Source: Pseudoalteromonas sp. P1-9 (GTDB lineage: Bacteria; Pseudomonadota; Gammaproteobacteria; Enterobacterales; Alteromonadaceae). From it: a DNA stretch of 64,000 bases. Both the position numbers and the translations under genes were made by a program. Location of the stretch: contig NZ_LKBD01000025.1 in NCBI RefSeq assembly GCF_001399975.1, forward strand, positions 1 to 64,000. Reading direction: 5' to 3'. Shown here in pieces: positions 10,124 to 19,159 of this stretch. Each line of letters starts with the position of its first letter. Position 1 is the first letter of the stretch. The notes beneath the pieces were generated by a model. The model saw only the letters and a list, made by a program, of their open reading frames with translations, did not search any database and was not told the origin of the DNA.

Positions 10124-12574
10124 TTATTCAGTTACAACAGTGGTATTTGTAACTTGTAGCATTAAGCCTCTGCTCGCTAAGAACGAGGCAATCTGGCTTT
10201 GCATTTCAGCATTAGCAGCTGCAGCATCCGCTGCCGTAACACCATATGCAGGCGCAGGCGTTAGTACTGAGCCATGGTGGCCTTTGGTAAACTTAACTAA
10301 GTAACTATTAGGCGTCTCAGTCATTTGTGACGTCGCTACTGGCGTAAGACCCATTAGCATGCCTGATGGCACAGTGCCTGATACAGGGTTAATTGTTGAA
10401 TATGGTGGAATAACCGTATCTGCTGGGTTACCCGCCCCGTCACCAATTACGACGTTTTGATAGATAGCTGTACCCTGAGAAACAACTTTACTTGCTAAAG
10501 AATTAGAGTCAGCTGCATCAACTGCGGTTTGAATTGCGAAAGCGAATTGACTAATCGTACCTGAAATATTCGCTAATTTTTCTGTTTCTTCAGCCTGGGC
10601 AAGCATAGTTGTATACGCAACAAATGCACAACCAGCAAATTCACTTTGTGAGCCCGCATAGTCAGCACATGCGGCCTTACCCTCATCAGAACTCATAAAT
10701 GCAATAAATTCAGCTGATTCAGCTGTGCCCGCTCCTGCCAATACGGAACCTTTAATTACGTTACCAAACGCGTTCGATTCAAGTAAAAAGCCAGCTAAAC
10801 CACCGCTACCACTTGCAAGTGCTGCTGTGTTTACCTTGAATAGTGGGTCGATTAGAGCTGCTGTTTCTGGGCCTACTAAAGGAGCAACTGACTCATTTGC
10901 AGCAGCTAAGAAACCTGGTGCAACCACAGCACCAAGAGAGTGACCAACAAAGCTTACGTCTGTCGGATTGATGCCTTGAAGGTTTGTCGCCGCTAGTGAT
11001 AAGCGTAAACCGAGTAAGTCAGCCATTGATTGACGTAAATTATCACGCGCCACTAAGCTTGACGACAAATTCATATAATGAAGTACATTACCGTCATCAC
11101 CCGAAGCAAGAAAATCAACTGTGCCGTCATCATTAGCGTCGATACCACGCTCACCGTGTAATGGGTGGTCAATTGCAACCGTTACAAAACCTTGTAATGT
11201 AAGCGCTGCTGTAATCGCTAACATACTTTCTTTTGTACTAGTAATACCGTGTTGTAACATAACAACCGGCCAACCTGTTGCAGGCATAGCTAGTGCTGGC
11301 ATGCCAAGCTGTGCACGTACTGCATTAATGACCGTTAAGTCTTCTGCTGGCGTTGTAACTTGAACTGGTACATTAGCATAGCTTTGAGGATACGGTAGCG
11401 GGTTATATTTAGTTAAGTGACGCTGCTCATCTAAACCTAGATCACGCAGTAACCCATTCGATGCGTTAAAGCAAATTGTGTCTTTACCTTCTGCAGGTTG
11501 TTCCGGAATATAGCCTCCATTTGCTACGAAACCAGCAAGCGTTGCCGCGCCATCACATAACGCTTTCCAGTATGTGTCGTTTAACGCAGAATCATCTGTG
11601 CCCTGCGGTTTTCTTAAGTAGTGTGGTAATACAACCGAACCACGCTCATACTTGATTTGATCAAAAACTGGCGAAGGCGGCTGCGCGCCTTGAGAGCGGA
11701 ACAATACGTCACCTACAGTCATACCAGTAGATGGCCCCATCATAAGTTGTGGCATGTTTTGTTTTGTAGCGGCACTCATTGCATACATATTTTTAACCAT
11801 ACTCATTACCGAGCCAGCTGATTGAATGCTCATTGCGCCAGTATAGATAATATCGTCTTTGGTCAAAGAACCTGATTGAGTAACGATATTTTCATAGCTA
11901 TTAATTACGCCTTGTAGCGCTTTTTGTTCATCAGTTACCAGTGGTAATGATTCAATGTCGAGTTTAACTAAACCGTAAGTTTCTGAAGGTTCAAATGACT
12001 CACCGCTCGTATCACGTAGTGCTTTTGTCACAACGTTAATATATGCAGAGCCTTGATTAAATGGTTTAAGCGGAACAATCGCGATATTGTTGCCGCTAGC
12101 TTGTGCAACAAAATCAACACCAAATGTTAGCTCTTTAACGTACTTACATGCTAAACCCGCTTGTACTTGCGCACATTCTGTGTCAGTAATGCTTGCGCCC
12201 ATTACAACTTCAAACAAACGCACTGAATCACCATTAACAGTGCTAGTATCCAGCACTAAACCTGCAGGTACATCTAATGCAATTTGATAAGGTGATTGCG
12301 TTGACCAACCATCAAGGGCGCCTAAAGCCGTTTGTGGGTCAGCATAATTAATTTCTTCGGCGGCTTCGCCTGGCATATTTAATGTGCCGTCAGTTGTTCC
12401 TAAAAACAGTAGATCATTTGGCACTGACACGACGCCGTTTGACGGATCAAATGCGACAGTAGCTGCAGTCCTTGCAGGCGCGATTACTTCTGACTCATTT
12501 TTAACATCTTCTAAGCTCTCACCACAGCCGTATAACGCTGTAGTAATCGCCAATGTGAGTAGCACTTTTTTCAT
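10124..12574 (-). CDS. VolA/Pla-1-type lipoprotein lipase (alpha/beta hydrolase)
   Basis: An 816-residue lipoprotein with signal peptide MKKVLLTLAITTALYGC and Cys17 as the lipidated residue. It resembles the VolA/Pla-1/Cef family of surface lysophospholipases in Vibrio and Aeromonas. An N-terminal Ig-like region (FDPSNGVVSVPNDLLF) precedes an alpha/beta hydrolase domain with the oxyanion segment MLQHGITSTKE and the nucleophile elbow GHSLG at Ser546. The C-terminal GHHGS could supply the catalytic His. The mature protein probably hydrolyses host or environmental lysophospholipids to release fatty acids. It is a single gene with its own terminator, divergent from yciK. Confidence 0.85.
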   Translation of the reverse strand: MKKVLLTLAITTALYGCGESLEDVKNESEVIAPARTAATVAFDPSNGVVSVPNDLLFLGTTDGTLNMPGEAAEEINYADPQTALGALDGWSTQSPYQIALDVPAGLVLDTSTVNGDSVRLFEVVMGASITDTECAQVQAGLACKYVKELTFGVDFVAQASGNNIAIVPLKPFNQGSAYINVVTKALRDTSGESFEPSETYGLVKLDIESLPLVTDEQKALQGVINSYENIVTQSGSLTKDDIIYTGAMSIQSAGSVMSMVKNMYAMSAATKQNMPQLMMGPSTGMTVGDVLFRSQGAQPPSPVFDQIKYERGSVVLPHYLRKPQGTDDSALNDTYWKALCDGAATLAGFVANGGYIPEQPAEGKDTICFNASNGLLRDLGLDEQRHLTKYNPLPYPQSYANVPVQVTTPAEDLTVINAVRAQLGMPALAMPATGWPVVMLQHGITSTKESMLAITAALTLQGFVTVAIDHPLHGERGIDANDDGTVDFLASGDDGNVLHYMNLSSSLVARDNLRQSMADLLGLRLSLAATNLQGINPTDVSFVGHSLGAVVAPGFLAAANESVAPLVGPETAALIDPLFKVNTAALASGSGGLAGFLLESNAFGNVIKGSVLAGAGTAESAEFIAFMSSDEGKAACADYAGSQSEFAGCAFVAYTTMLAQAEETEKLANISGTISQFAFAIQTAVDAADSNSLASKVVSQGTAIYQNVVIGDGAGNPADTVIPPYSTINPVSGTVPSGMLMGLTPVATSQMTETPNSYLVKFTKGHHGSVLTPAPAYGVTAADAAAANAEMQSQIASFLASRGLMLQVTNTTVVTE

Positions 12575-12780
12575 TTTATTGCTCCAAACCCGATCTTTTT
12601 TATTGTGTGTATTTGATATTAAACATCAAAAATTAATTTGTCGGTGGTTATTATTAAGACATTAGACCAGTTAAAGTTAACTTAAACAAAGCAATTTCTC
12701 CACCTAAATTTAAATAAATCACAAAACTATTTTACTTGACTATGGTATGATGGCGAAAAATTTTGAACACCTAAACTAAT

Positions 12781-13527
12781 ATGCATGATTATCAAGCAAG
12801 TAATGACGCGCTTAACAACAAAGTCATTCTCGTAACGGGTGCCGGTGATGGCATCGGTAAAGTTGCCGCAATTGAATTTGCAAAACACGGCGCAACGGTA
12901 ATTTTATTAGGTAAAACAGTTGCAAAACTTGAAGCCGTATACGATGAAATTATCGCATTAGGCGCACCTCAACCTGCAATTGTTCCGCTCGACATGAAAG
13001 GCGCAACAAAACAACACTATCGTGACTTAGCAGCCACAATTGAAAATGAATTTGGTCGCCTTGACGGATTATTAAACAATGCTTCTATCATTGGTTCATT
13101 AGGCCCACTGGAGCATTTCTGCGTATCAACATTCGAAAACATTATGAAAGTGAACGTTACCGCACAAGCTGTGTTAACTAGGTCACTTTTCCCACTGTTA
13201 AGAAAATCCGATAACGCATCAATAATATTTACATCAAGTGGTGTTGGCCGCGAAGGAAGAGAGTTCTGGGGTGCTTACGCAATTTCGAAGTTTGCCACAG
13301 AAGGCATGATGCAAACTTGGTCTAAAGAAGTTGGCAAAACGAATATTCGTATCAACTGTATCAACCCAGGTGCAACACGCACAGCAATGCGTGCAATTGC
13401 GTTTCCTGGTGAAGATAAAGACAAGTTAAAAACACCAGCCGATTTAATGCCAACATACCTATACTTAATGTCGGATGATTCAATTGGGGTAAATGGCCAA
13501 TCAATTGACGCACAGCCTAAAGTATAA
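12781..13527 (+). CDS. yciK: Short-chain dehydrogenase/reductase, YciK family
   Basis: A 248-residue classical SDR. The Rossmann cofactor motif TGAGDGIG is at residues 19-26, the NNAS structural motif follows, and the catalytic Ser-Tyr-Lys are in FTSSGVG and YAISK (Tyr166, Lys170). It matches E. coli YciK in length and in its neighbourhood with sohB and topA. YciK is a cytoplasmic NAD(P)-dependent oxidoreductase with no established physiological substrate. It stands alone and ends at a bidirectional terminator facing perM. Confidence 0.9.
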   Translation: MHDYQASNDALNNKVILVTGAGDGIGKVAAIEFAKHGATVILLGKTVAKLEAVYDEIIALGAPQPAIVPLDMKGATKQHYRDLAATIENEFGRLDGLLNNASIIGSLGPLEHFCVSTFENIMKVNVTAQAVLTRSLFPLLRKSDNASIIFTSSGVGREGREFWGAYAISKFATEGMMQTWSKEVGKTNIRINCINPGATRTAMRAIAFPGEDKDKLKTPADLMPTYLYLMSDDSIGVNGQSIDAQPKV

Positions 13528-13541
13528 ATTGCAAAACACAT

Positions 13542-13575
13542 AAAAAAATAGCGCAGTAATCTGCGCTATTTTTTT
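13542..13575. terminator. Bidirectional intrinsic terminator between yciK and perM
   Basis: The perfect stem AAAAAAATAGCGCAG/CTGCGCTATTTTTTT with loop TAAT lies between the two convergent stop codons. The A- and T-runs are symmetric, so it works in both directions. Confidence 0.9.
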
Positions 13576-13579
13576 GCCT

Positions 13580-14650
13580 TTAAGCTTCTGCTGTCTCGTG
13601 TTGATTCGACATTGACCACGCATTTAATAACGCCCTCACGAGCGACGCTAACGGAATTGCAAAGAAAACGCCCCAAAAACCCCACAAGCCGCCAAAAAAC
13701 AATACCGCAACAATGATGTAAACCGGGTGTAAGTCTACCGCTTCTGAAAACAGCAATGGCACCAATAAATTTCCATCTAACGCCTGAATAACACCATAAG
13801 CAATGATCACATACCAAAACTCACTGCCCACGCCAAATTGAAATAACGCCACAAGCGCTACGGGGATTGTTACCAGCGCCGCACCAACAAACGGAATAAG
13901 CACCGAGAAACCAACTAACGTGCCAAGTAACGCCGCATAGCGCAAATCTAATATTGTAAACGTAATAAACGTGGTTGAACCAACAATTAAAATTTCAAAA
14001 ATTTTGCCACGTATATAGTTCATAATTTGCTGGTTCATTTCCTGCCAAACCTGACTTATTAGTTTTCTCTCTTTTGGAATAAACTTTTCAAAACCCGCAA
14101 GTAGCAAATGTTTATCTTTCAGCATAAAAAACACTAAAAGAGGCACAAGAATCAAATAAACTAACCAAGCCACCACATCTTTCAATGAATTAAGAGATGT
14201 AGATAATACCGTTTGACCAATCGTAACCGCGTGCCCTTCCACAGACGATAATATCGATTTAACTTGCTCAGGGTTAACCAATTCAGGATAACTACTCGGA
14301 AGCGTCATTAAGTACCCTTTTCCCTGCTCTAACATGGAAGGTAAATCTTGCACAAAATTTGATAATTGATGCCATAACACTGGTATGATACCAACCACAA
14401 TAGATACAACTACACCACTGAATATCAACATCACCAAAGTGCTAGAAATAACGCGAGACACGCCCGTATGCATTAGTTTTTGCACCGGCCAATCCAATAG
14501 ATACGCGATAACTAATGCCACCATAACCGGAATAATATACGTGCCAAAAAAATAAAATGCCGCAGCTAAACCCAACGTCAGCATTAATAATGTAATTGAA
14601 TTTGGATCTGAAAACTTACGCGAGTACCACTGTTTAAAAATATGTAACAC
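13580..14650 (-). CDS. perM: AI-2E family transporter / PerM permease
   Basis: A 356-residue polytopic membrane protein with about eight hydrophobic segments. It has the family layout: three N-terminal helices, a soluble segment with repeated Pro/Leu turns (DLPSMLEQGKGYLMTLPSSYPELVNPEQ), then a C-terminal bundle containing GTLVGFSVLIPFVGA and DGNLLVPLLFSE, which is the diagnostic AI-2E/PerM signature. Substrate is unknown; some homologues export quorum signals, others are Na+/H+ antiporters. Its start codon overlaps the stop region of the upstream TusA-like gene by 1 base, so they form a two-gene operon. perM upstream of bepA is known in gammaproteobacteria. Confidence 0.9.
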   Translation of the reverse strand: MLHIFKQWYSRKFSDPNSITLLMLTLGLAAAFYFFGTYIIPVMVALVIAYLLDWPVQKLMHTGVSRVISSTLVMLIFSGVVVSIVVGIIPVLWHQLSNFVQDLPSMLEQGKGYLMTLPSSYPELVNPEQVKSILSSVEGHAVTIGQTVLSTSLNSLKDVVAWLVYLILVPLLVFFMLKDKHLLLAGFEKFIPKERKLISQVWQEMNQQIMNYIRGKIFEILIVGSTTFITFTILDLRYAALLGTLVGFSVLIPFVGAALVTIPVALVALFQFGVGSEFWYVIIAYGVIQALDGNLLVPLLFSEAVDLHPVYIIVAVLFFGGLWGFWGVFFAIPLASLVRALLNAWSMSNQHETAEA

Positions 14651-14862
14651 TAATTCGCTTCCTCAATGGGGTTAGTTACAGTTAATACATTAGATTGCCA
14701 TGTATAGGTTCGCTGTTGATTGTCAAGATAGCGAAATACATCGTTGAGCTGTGCATCTTGAGCAAACTTAAACACCACATAATTGGCCGTATTGTTTTGT
14801 TTTAATAGATATTTAAATTGAACAAATAATTGAGGACATTTAAGCCCTGTTAAATCTTTCAT
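14650..14862 (-). CDS. TusA-like sulfurtransferase family protein
   Basis: The start at 14862 gives a 70-residue protein MKDLTGLKCPQLFVQFKY..., matching the SirA/TusA fold opening (D-x-x-G-x-x-CP). The CP motif cysteine at residue 9 would be the sulfur-carrying residue. A longer reading from 14913 adds 17 poorly fitting hydrophobic residues and is less likely. TusA proteins relay persulfide sulfur, for tRNA thiolation or cofactor assembly; this paralogue's role is not known. It lies directly upstream of perM in the same direction. Confidence 0.7.
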   Translation of the reverse strand: MKDLTGLKCPQLFVQFKYLLKQNNTANYVVFKFAQDAQLNDVFRYLDNQQRTYTWQSNVLTVTNPIEEAN

Positions 14863-15033
14863 ACAGAATAAAAAACAAGTCTCTTTCGCAACAAACGTTA
14901 CCACAAAACGCACCGTGAAACAGCTTGATAAAGCAGTTACCGCTCAGTAATTTACAAAGCGCAAGCATGTTTTTGATGATTATGCTAAATTCACAGTATA
15001 CAAGCCGAATTTGATCATATTAGCTTTCTGTTT

Positions 15034-15702
15034 ATGACAAAACAAAATAAAAAAAACGAACTACCGAAAAACCCCACGTTAAAAGACATTAACTGGTTTA
15101 AAAAACAGTTAAATTGGGGTGAACTCCCACCTTTTTATCATTTGGTGGCTGCTTCTGTTGGTGAAGCTGAAGGTGTATTTAGTCATGGCTTTGATAACGC
15201 GATTAAGCGTATTACCGATAAACGCAACTGGAACTTAGCACTCCTTGGTGGCGAAGAACTCGAAAACGGTGAAATTAAATGCGATAACCCACCAAGACTT
15301 GCCCTCTACCAAGTATTCACTGAACGTGGCTTTGAACTTTTTGCCTTTCCTTATGCCAAAGACAAAGAAATCGACCAGTACGTAAAAGAAAATAAATTGA
15401 TGGAATTTAAAGTATGGGATCCCCATGCAATGCGCAATGTGCTACGAATTAATCAACTGCATAAGTACATCCAGTTTTATTTTCAGCGCGGTGATGAAGC
15501 AGACAAAGCGTTAATTCTGCATTCACATAAAATAGTGCATAAAACCATTGAATTTTTAAAGAGCGAACTAAACATTATAAAAGTATCGGGAGTGTCAATT
15601 AAAGAATACTACCAAAAAGCAGAACGCTCAGCCGACGCTTGTCAGGACGAACTTGCTCTCGCTCATTTAATGGCAAATGAAATGCTACAAAAAAAGGAAT
15701 AA
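15034..15702 (+). CDS. Conserved-looking protein of unknown function (222 aa)
   Basis: A soluble, charged 222-residue protein with no signal peptide or membrane segment. Its middle is rich in aromatic residues (FELFAFPYAKDKEIDQYV, HKYIQFYFQRGDE) and it ends in a helical, acidic tail. I do not recognise the family. Its stop codon lies 1 base before the bepA start, so it is the first gene of the bepA–yfgD–wrbA-like–DUF2069 operon. A cytoplasmic partner role is possible but unsupported. Confidence 0.7.
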   Translation: MTKQNKKNELPKNPTLKDINWFKKQLNWGELPPFYHLVAASVGEAEGVFSHGFDNAIKRITDKRNWNLALLGGEELENGEIKCDNPPRLALYQVFTERGFELFAFPYAKDKEIDQYVKENKLMEFKVWDPHAMRNVLRINQLHKYIQFYFQRGDEADKALILHSHKIVHKTIEFLKSELNIIKVSGVSIKEYYQKAERSADACQDELALAHLMANEMLQKKE

Positions 15703-15703
15703 C

Positions 15704-17152
15704 ATGCCAAAACCCAGCCTTTTAAAAAAGCTAACGTGCTTTTGTTTCGCACTTTCGCTTCCTGTTGTGGCACAAAGCAATTTTAAGTTACCCGATCTCG
15801 GCACCTCAGCAGTACAAGTATTATCAATCGAAAAAGAACGCGCCATCGGCGATGTTATGATGATGCAAGTGCGTGGCACCTCGCGTGTAATGCAAGATCC
15901 TGCACTAGATGAATACCTTACCAATATTGGTAATCGTCTTGTTGCCCATGCTGATGACATTCGCTTCCCATTTGAGTTTTTCTGGATTAATAGCAAAGAT
16001 ATAAATGCGTTCGCCTTCTACGGTGGTCATGTTGGCGTGCACACAGGCTTAATTATGAATGCCGATAACGAAAGCCAACTGGCGTCAGTACTTGGACACG
16101 AAATCGCTCACGTAACACAACGTCACTTAGCACGACGTTTACAACAAGCAAAAGACAATCAAGGACTAACCATTGCAGGGATGATAGCCGGCATTTTAAC
16201 AACCATGATTGCCCCCGACGCCGGTATGGCTATTTTGGCTGCAAGCCAAACACAAGCGCAACTAAGTCAGTTAACGCACAGCCGAGGCGCAGAGCAAGAA
16301 GCAGACCGCGTTGGCATGCAAACACTTAATAGCGCAGGGTTTGATCCAAGAGAATCAAGCGAGTTTTTAGCAAAACTTGCTGATCAAATGCGCCATATGC
16401 CAAAACCACCGGCATTTTTATTGACTCACCCATTACCCGATTCGCGTGTTTCAGATGTGCGTATGCGCGCACTGCAATACCCTGAACGCTTTATCGATTC
16501 GTCATTAGATTTCTCGTTAGCAAAAGCACGTGTAATTGCCCGCTATGGCCAAGAAAGCGCGAAAGCAGAACAAGAATTTCGTAAACATTTACGCATTAAT
16601 CGTTTTGCACTTACCGCAGCAGCAGAGTACGGCCTTGCCTTAACGCTGATTGACCAAAAGAAATATGATGAAGCAAACGACCTTCTCACTAATTTAGAGA
16701 AAAAAGTACCCGGCAGTTTGTTTATTCTTGATTCAAAAACCGATTTATTACTCGGCCAGAAAAAATACGACGAAGCACTGGCCATGCTAAAAAAAGAGTA
16801 CCAACGCCAACCTAATAATCAGGTGGTCACGCTCAATTATGCTAATGCAGCTATCACAGCAGGCAAACTCGATTTAGCGCACCAATTACTCAAATACTTT
16901 TTACTCGAAAAACCAGAGCATGTATTAGGTAAAGAATTACTTGCGCAAACTTACAAAGAGCAAGATGACAAAGCGTCTTACCATGAGTTAAAAGCCAGTA
17001 TTTACACTGATTACGGCGCCTATGCACAAGCTTCTAACGAGGTACAAAAAGCATTAAATCATGTAGATACGGAAGATGAAATTAAGCAGAAACGCTTAAA
17101 AGCGCGATTAAAAGAATATCGTCTGATGCAAAAAGAGCTCGCGAAACTTTAA
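15704..17152 (+). CDS. bepA: Periplasmic M48 metalloprotease/chaperone BepA
   Basis: The 482-residue product starts at the ATG at 15704, preceded by AAAAAAGGAATAAC; the in-frame upstream ATG at 15677 lies inside the previous gene and is rejected. A signal peptide covers about residues 1-25 (cleavage near VVAQS). The M48 zinc site is HEIAH at 132-136, with a downstream glutamate in EQEADRVG (about residue 199). The C-terminal half is TPR-like (ALTLIDQKKYDEANDLL, DLLLGQKKYDEALAML). BepA degrades stalled LptD and assists outer-membrane assembly through the Bam complex. It is immediately followed by yfgD, as in E. coli. Confidence 0.95.
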   Translation: MPKPSLLKKLTCFCFALSLPVVAQSNFKLPDLGTSAVQVLSIEKERAIGDVMMMQVRGTSRVMQDPALDEYLTNIGNRLVAHADDIRFPFEFFWINSKDINAFAFYGGHVGVHTGLIMNADNESQLASVLGHEIAHVTQRHLARRLQQAKDNQGLTIAGMIAGILTTMIAPDAGMAILAASQTQAQLSQLTHSRGAEQEADRVGMQTLNSAGFDPRESSEFLAKLADQMRHMPKPPAFLLTHPLPDSRVSDVRMRALQYPERFIDSSLDFSLAKARVIARYGQESAKAEQEFRKHLRINRFALTAAAEYGLALTLIDQKKYDEANDLLTNLEKKVPGSLFILDSKTDLLLGQKKYDEALAMLKKEYQRQPNNQVVTLNYANAAITAGKLDLAHQLLKYFLLEKPEHVLGKELLAQTYKEQDDKASYHELKASIYTDYGAYAQASNEVQKALNHVDTEDEIKQKRLKARLKEYRLMQKELAKL

Positions 17153-17203
17153 TTTCATCTGTAAGCACATTACAATCACGCAAAAAATAGATTTGAGAAT
17201 CCT

Positions 17204-17551
17204 ATGACTGTTAAAATTTTTCACAATCCACGCTGTTCAAAGTCGCGTGAAACTCTTGCATTGCTTGAAGAAAATGCTGTTTCTCCTGAGATTGTTGAAT
17301 ATTTAAAAGACGTGCCAAATGCAGACGATATTAAGCAACTTTTATCCTTATTAAACTTTGATTCTGCGCGTCAATTAATGCGCACCAAAGAAACAATTTA
17401 CAAAGAGCTTAATCTAAAAGATGAAACAAGCGAAGACGCGTTAATTGATGCAATGGTTGCGAATCCAAAATTAATTGAGCGCCCAATCGTTATCAATAAT
17501 GGCAAAGCAGCAATTGGCCGTCCACCTGAAAGCGTGCTTGCAATTATCTAA
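17204..17551 (+). CDS. yfgD: ArsC-family reductase (YfgD-like)
   Basis: A 115-residue thioredoxin-fold protein with the redox motif NPRCSKSRE; Cys11 is the active cysteine. RQLMRTKE and the C-terminal RPIVINNGKAAIGRPPE match glutathione/glutaredoxin-linked arsenate reductases. The position after bepA matches E. coli yfgD, whose true substrate is uncertain; arsenate reduction is possible but there is no ars operon nearby. Its stop codon overlaps the start of the next gene (TAATG), showing translational coupling. Confidence 0.85.
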   Translation: MTVKIFHNPRCSKSRETLALLEENAVSPEIVEYLKDVPNADDIKQLLSLLNFDSARQLMRTKETIYKELNLKDETSEDALIDAMVANPKLIERPIVINNGKAAIGRPPESVLAII

Positions 17552-18099
17552 TGTCTTATTTATTAGTGCTGTATCACTCTCGTACCGATTCAGTAAAAAA
17601 TATGGCGTACGAGATCAGCGACGCAGCACAACACTCTGGCATCGACGTAAAAATTCGCTGTTTCAGTGATGATTCTGACGACCTAGTTGTGACCATTGAC
17701 GATTTAAAAAATTGTGCGGGCCTTGCCTTTGGTAGTCCAACACGGTTTGGCATGATGGCCTCACCAGCTAAACAGTTTTGGGAAACCACCAGTGATTTAT
17801 GGCTAGCCGGTCAACTGATTGATAAGCCCGCTGCTGTATTTACGTCATCAAGCAGTCAACATGGCGGTAATGAATCAACATTACTGTCAATGGCATTGCC
17901 TCTATTGCATCACGGCATGCTGTTATGCGGCGTACCCTACGATGTACCAGCGTTGTCTGCCACACAAACTGGCGGTACTCCGTACGGTGCAAGCCATGTA
18001 TCTGGGCTTACAAATTCAAGTAATTTAAGTCAGGACGAAATCGCCATTTGCCAAAGTGTCGGCAATCGACTCGCTAAACTAATTAAGCAATTACAATGA
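17551..18099 (+). CDS. WrbA-like flavodoxin-fold NAD(P)H:quinone oxidoreductase
   Basis: A 182-residue flavodoxin-like protein. The phosphate loop is YHSRTDSVKNMA near residues 8-19. The flavin-isoalloxazine loops GSPTRFGMMASPAKQFWE and SSSSQHGGNEST correspond closely to WrbA. WrbA enzymes are FMN-dependent two-electron quinone reductases in the cytoplasm. It overlaps the preceding stop by 1 base and the next start by 4 bases, in the middle of the bepA operon. Confidence 0.85.
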   Translation: MSYLLVLYHSRTDSVKNMAYEISDAAQHSGIDVKIRCFSDDSDDLVVTIDDLKNCAGLAFGSPTRFGMMASPAKQFWETTSDLWLAGQLIDKPAAVFTSSSSQHGGNESTLLSMALPLLHHGMLLCGVPYDVPALSATQTGGTPYGASHVSGLTNSSNLSQDEIAICQSVGNRLAKLIKQLQ

Positions 18100-18530
18100 G
18101 TAAAATAGAGAAACAAGCAATTACAAAGCGCTACCAAAAAATTGCGCTATTCGGTTACATTGGGTTATTAATTTTAATGCCAACCTGGTTACTTGGATTA
18201 TCACCACGTGAAGGTTACAGTACAGGGTTCGTTATTGGCCTTTACATTGTGCCTTTATTACTAGCGCTCAAAGGCATTATTCAAGATAAACCTTACACTT
18301 ACGCTTGGGCTAACTTTATTGTCATTATCTACTTTTTGCATGGTTTTACGTCCTTGTGGGTAGCACAAAATGAAATGATTTTTGTTTTGCTTGAACTGCT
18401 TTTTGCCAGTTGTATGTTTATTGGTTGTACATACTATGCTCGCTATCGTGGTCAAGAATTAGGACTTAAAATTAGAAAGCTAAAAGAAGAGCTTGCCGAA
18501 GAAAAAGCAGCCTTTGAAGAGAAAGAATAA
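18096..18530 (+). CDS. DUF2069 membrane protein
   Basis: A 144-residue protein with four hydrophobic segments (about residues 17-34, 42-60, 68-85, 92-112), then a highly charged helical C-terminus (KLKEELAEEKAAFEEKE). This architecture and its place after a WrbA-like gene match DUF2069. Function is unknown. It ends the bepA operon at a strong bidirectional terminator and overlaps the previous gene by ATGA. Confidence 0.75.
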   Translation: MSKIEKQAITKRYQKIALFGYIGLLILMPTWLLGLSPREGYSTGFVIGLYIVPLLLALKGIIQDKPYTYAWANFIVIIYFLHGFTSLWVAQNEMIFVLLELLFASCMFIGCTYYARYRGQELGLKIRKLKEELAEEKAAFEEKE

Positions 18531-18558
18531 AAAAAGCGGCAAATATGCCGCTTTTTTT
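18529..18558. terminator. Bidirectional intrinsic terminator
   Basis: AAAAAGCGGCA-AATA-TGCCGCTTTTT between the convergent DUF2069 and yqcA genes. Confidence 0.9.
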
Positions 18559-18573
18559 ATCTTTTAACCAACA

Positions 18574-19023
18574 TTAATTATCTAATGCTTCGAGCAGTGA
18601 GTTAAACCAAGGCGCTGCTACTGGCAAAGGATCAAAGTGTTCGCTCGCATCAACCTTCAACATCTCTAACACTTCATTGCCTTGCAACTCAATGAGTAAT
18701 TCTCTAAATTTTCTGCCAGCGCCACAGTAAGTTTCCCCATAACTACTGTCTCCCATTGCAATCACAGCAAATGGCTTATCAGAAATTAGCGGAAACTCCG
18801 ACTTAAGGGCCAAATACAAAGATTCAAGTTCAAAAGGAATATCCCCCTGCCCGGTTGTTGAAGTAACTACCAAAATCACATCACTTGAGACAAAATCAGC
18901 AACACTGCCTGAGTTATAGAGTTCAAATCCATGCCCTTTTGACTGCGCAATTGGCTCTAGTTGTTCACCAAGGGCTTCTGCCCCCCCGTAAACGGTACCA
19001 ATGAAACACTTAATATTTGCCAT
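18574..19023 (-). CDS. yqcA: Flavodoxin YqcA
   Basis: A 149-residue short-chain flavodoxin. It has an FMN phosphate loop in GTVYGGAEALGE, the TSTTGQGDIP loop near residues 54-63 and the GDSSYGETYCGAGRKF loop that packs on the isoalloxazine. YqcA is a MioC-like electron carrier in the cytoplasm. It lies downstream of truC and yqcC, as in E. coli (yqcA–truC–yqcC). The 136-base gap to truC suggests it may also have its own promoter. Confidence 0.9.
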   Translation of the reverse strand: MANIKCFIGTVYGGAEALGEQLEPIAQSKGHGFELYNSGSVADFVSSDVILVVTSTTGQGDIPFELESLYLALKSEFPLISDKPFAVIAMGDSSYGETYCGAGRKFRELLIELQGNEVLEMLKVDASEHFDPLPVAAPWFNSLLEALDN

Positions 19024-19159
19024 TTTCTCTCCTAGCGTTAGTTCCCTAAACCAACTTCATTAATCTGTAACGCCTCACATCTTTAACCTTGCAAATAAGG
19101 TAGTTAACTTAATCACAAATTAATAAAGCTGGCACTAAAACAGTTTAGGCAAACAGATG

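Noticed and set aside
17204..17551. Arsenic-resistance operon
   Set aside because: Only the ArsC-family gene is present; no arsB, arsR or acr3 is near, and the position after bepA fits yfgD.
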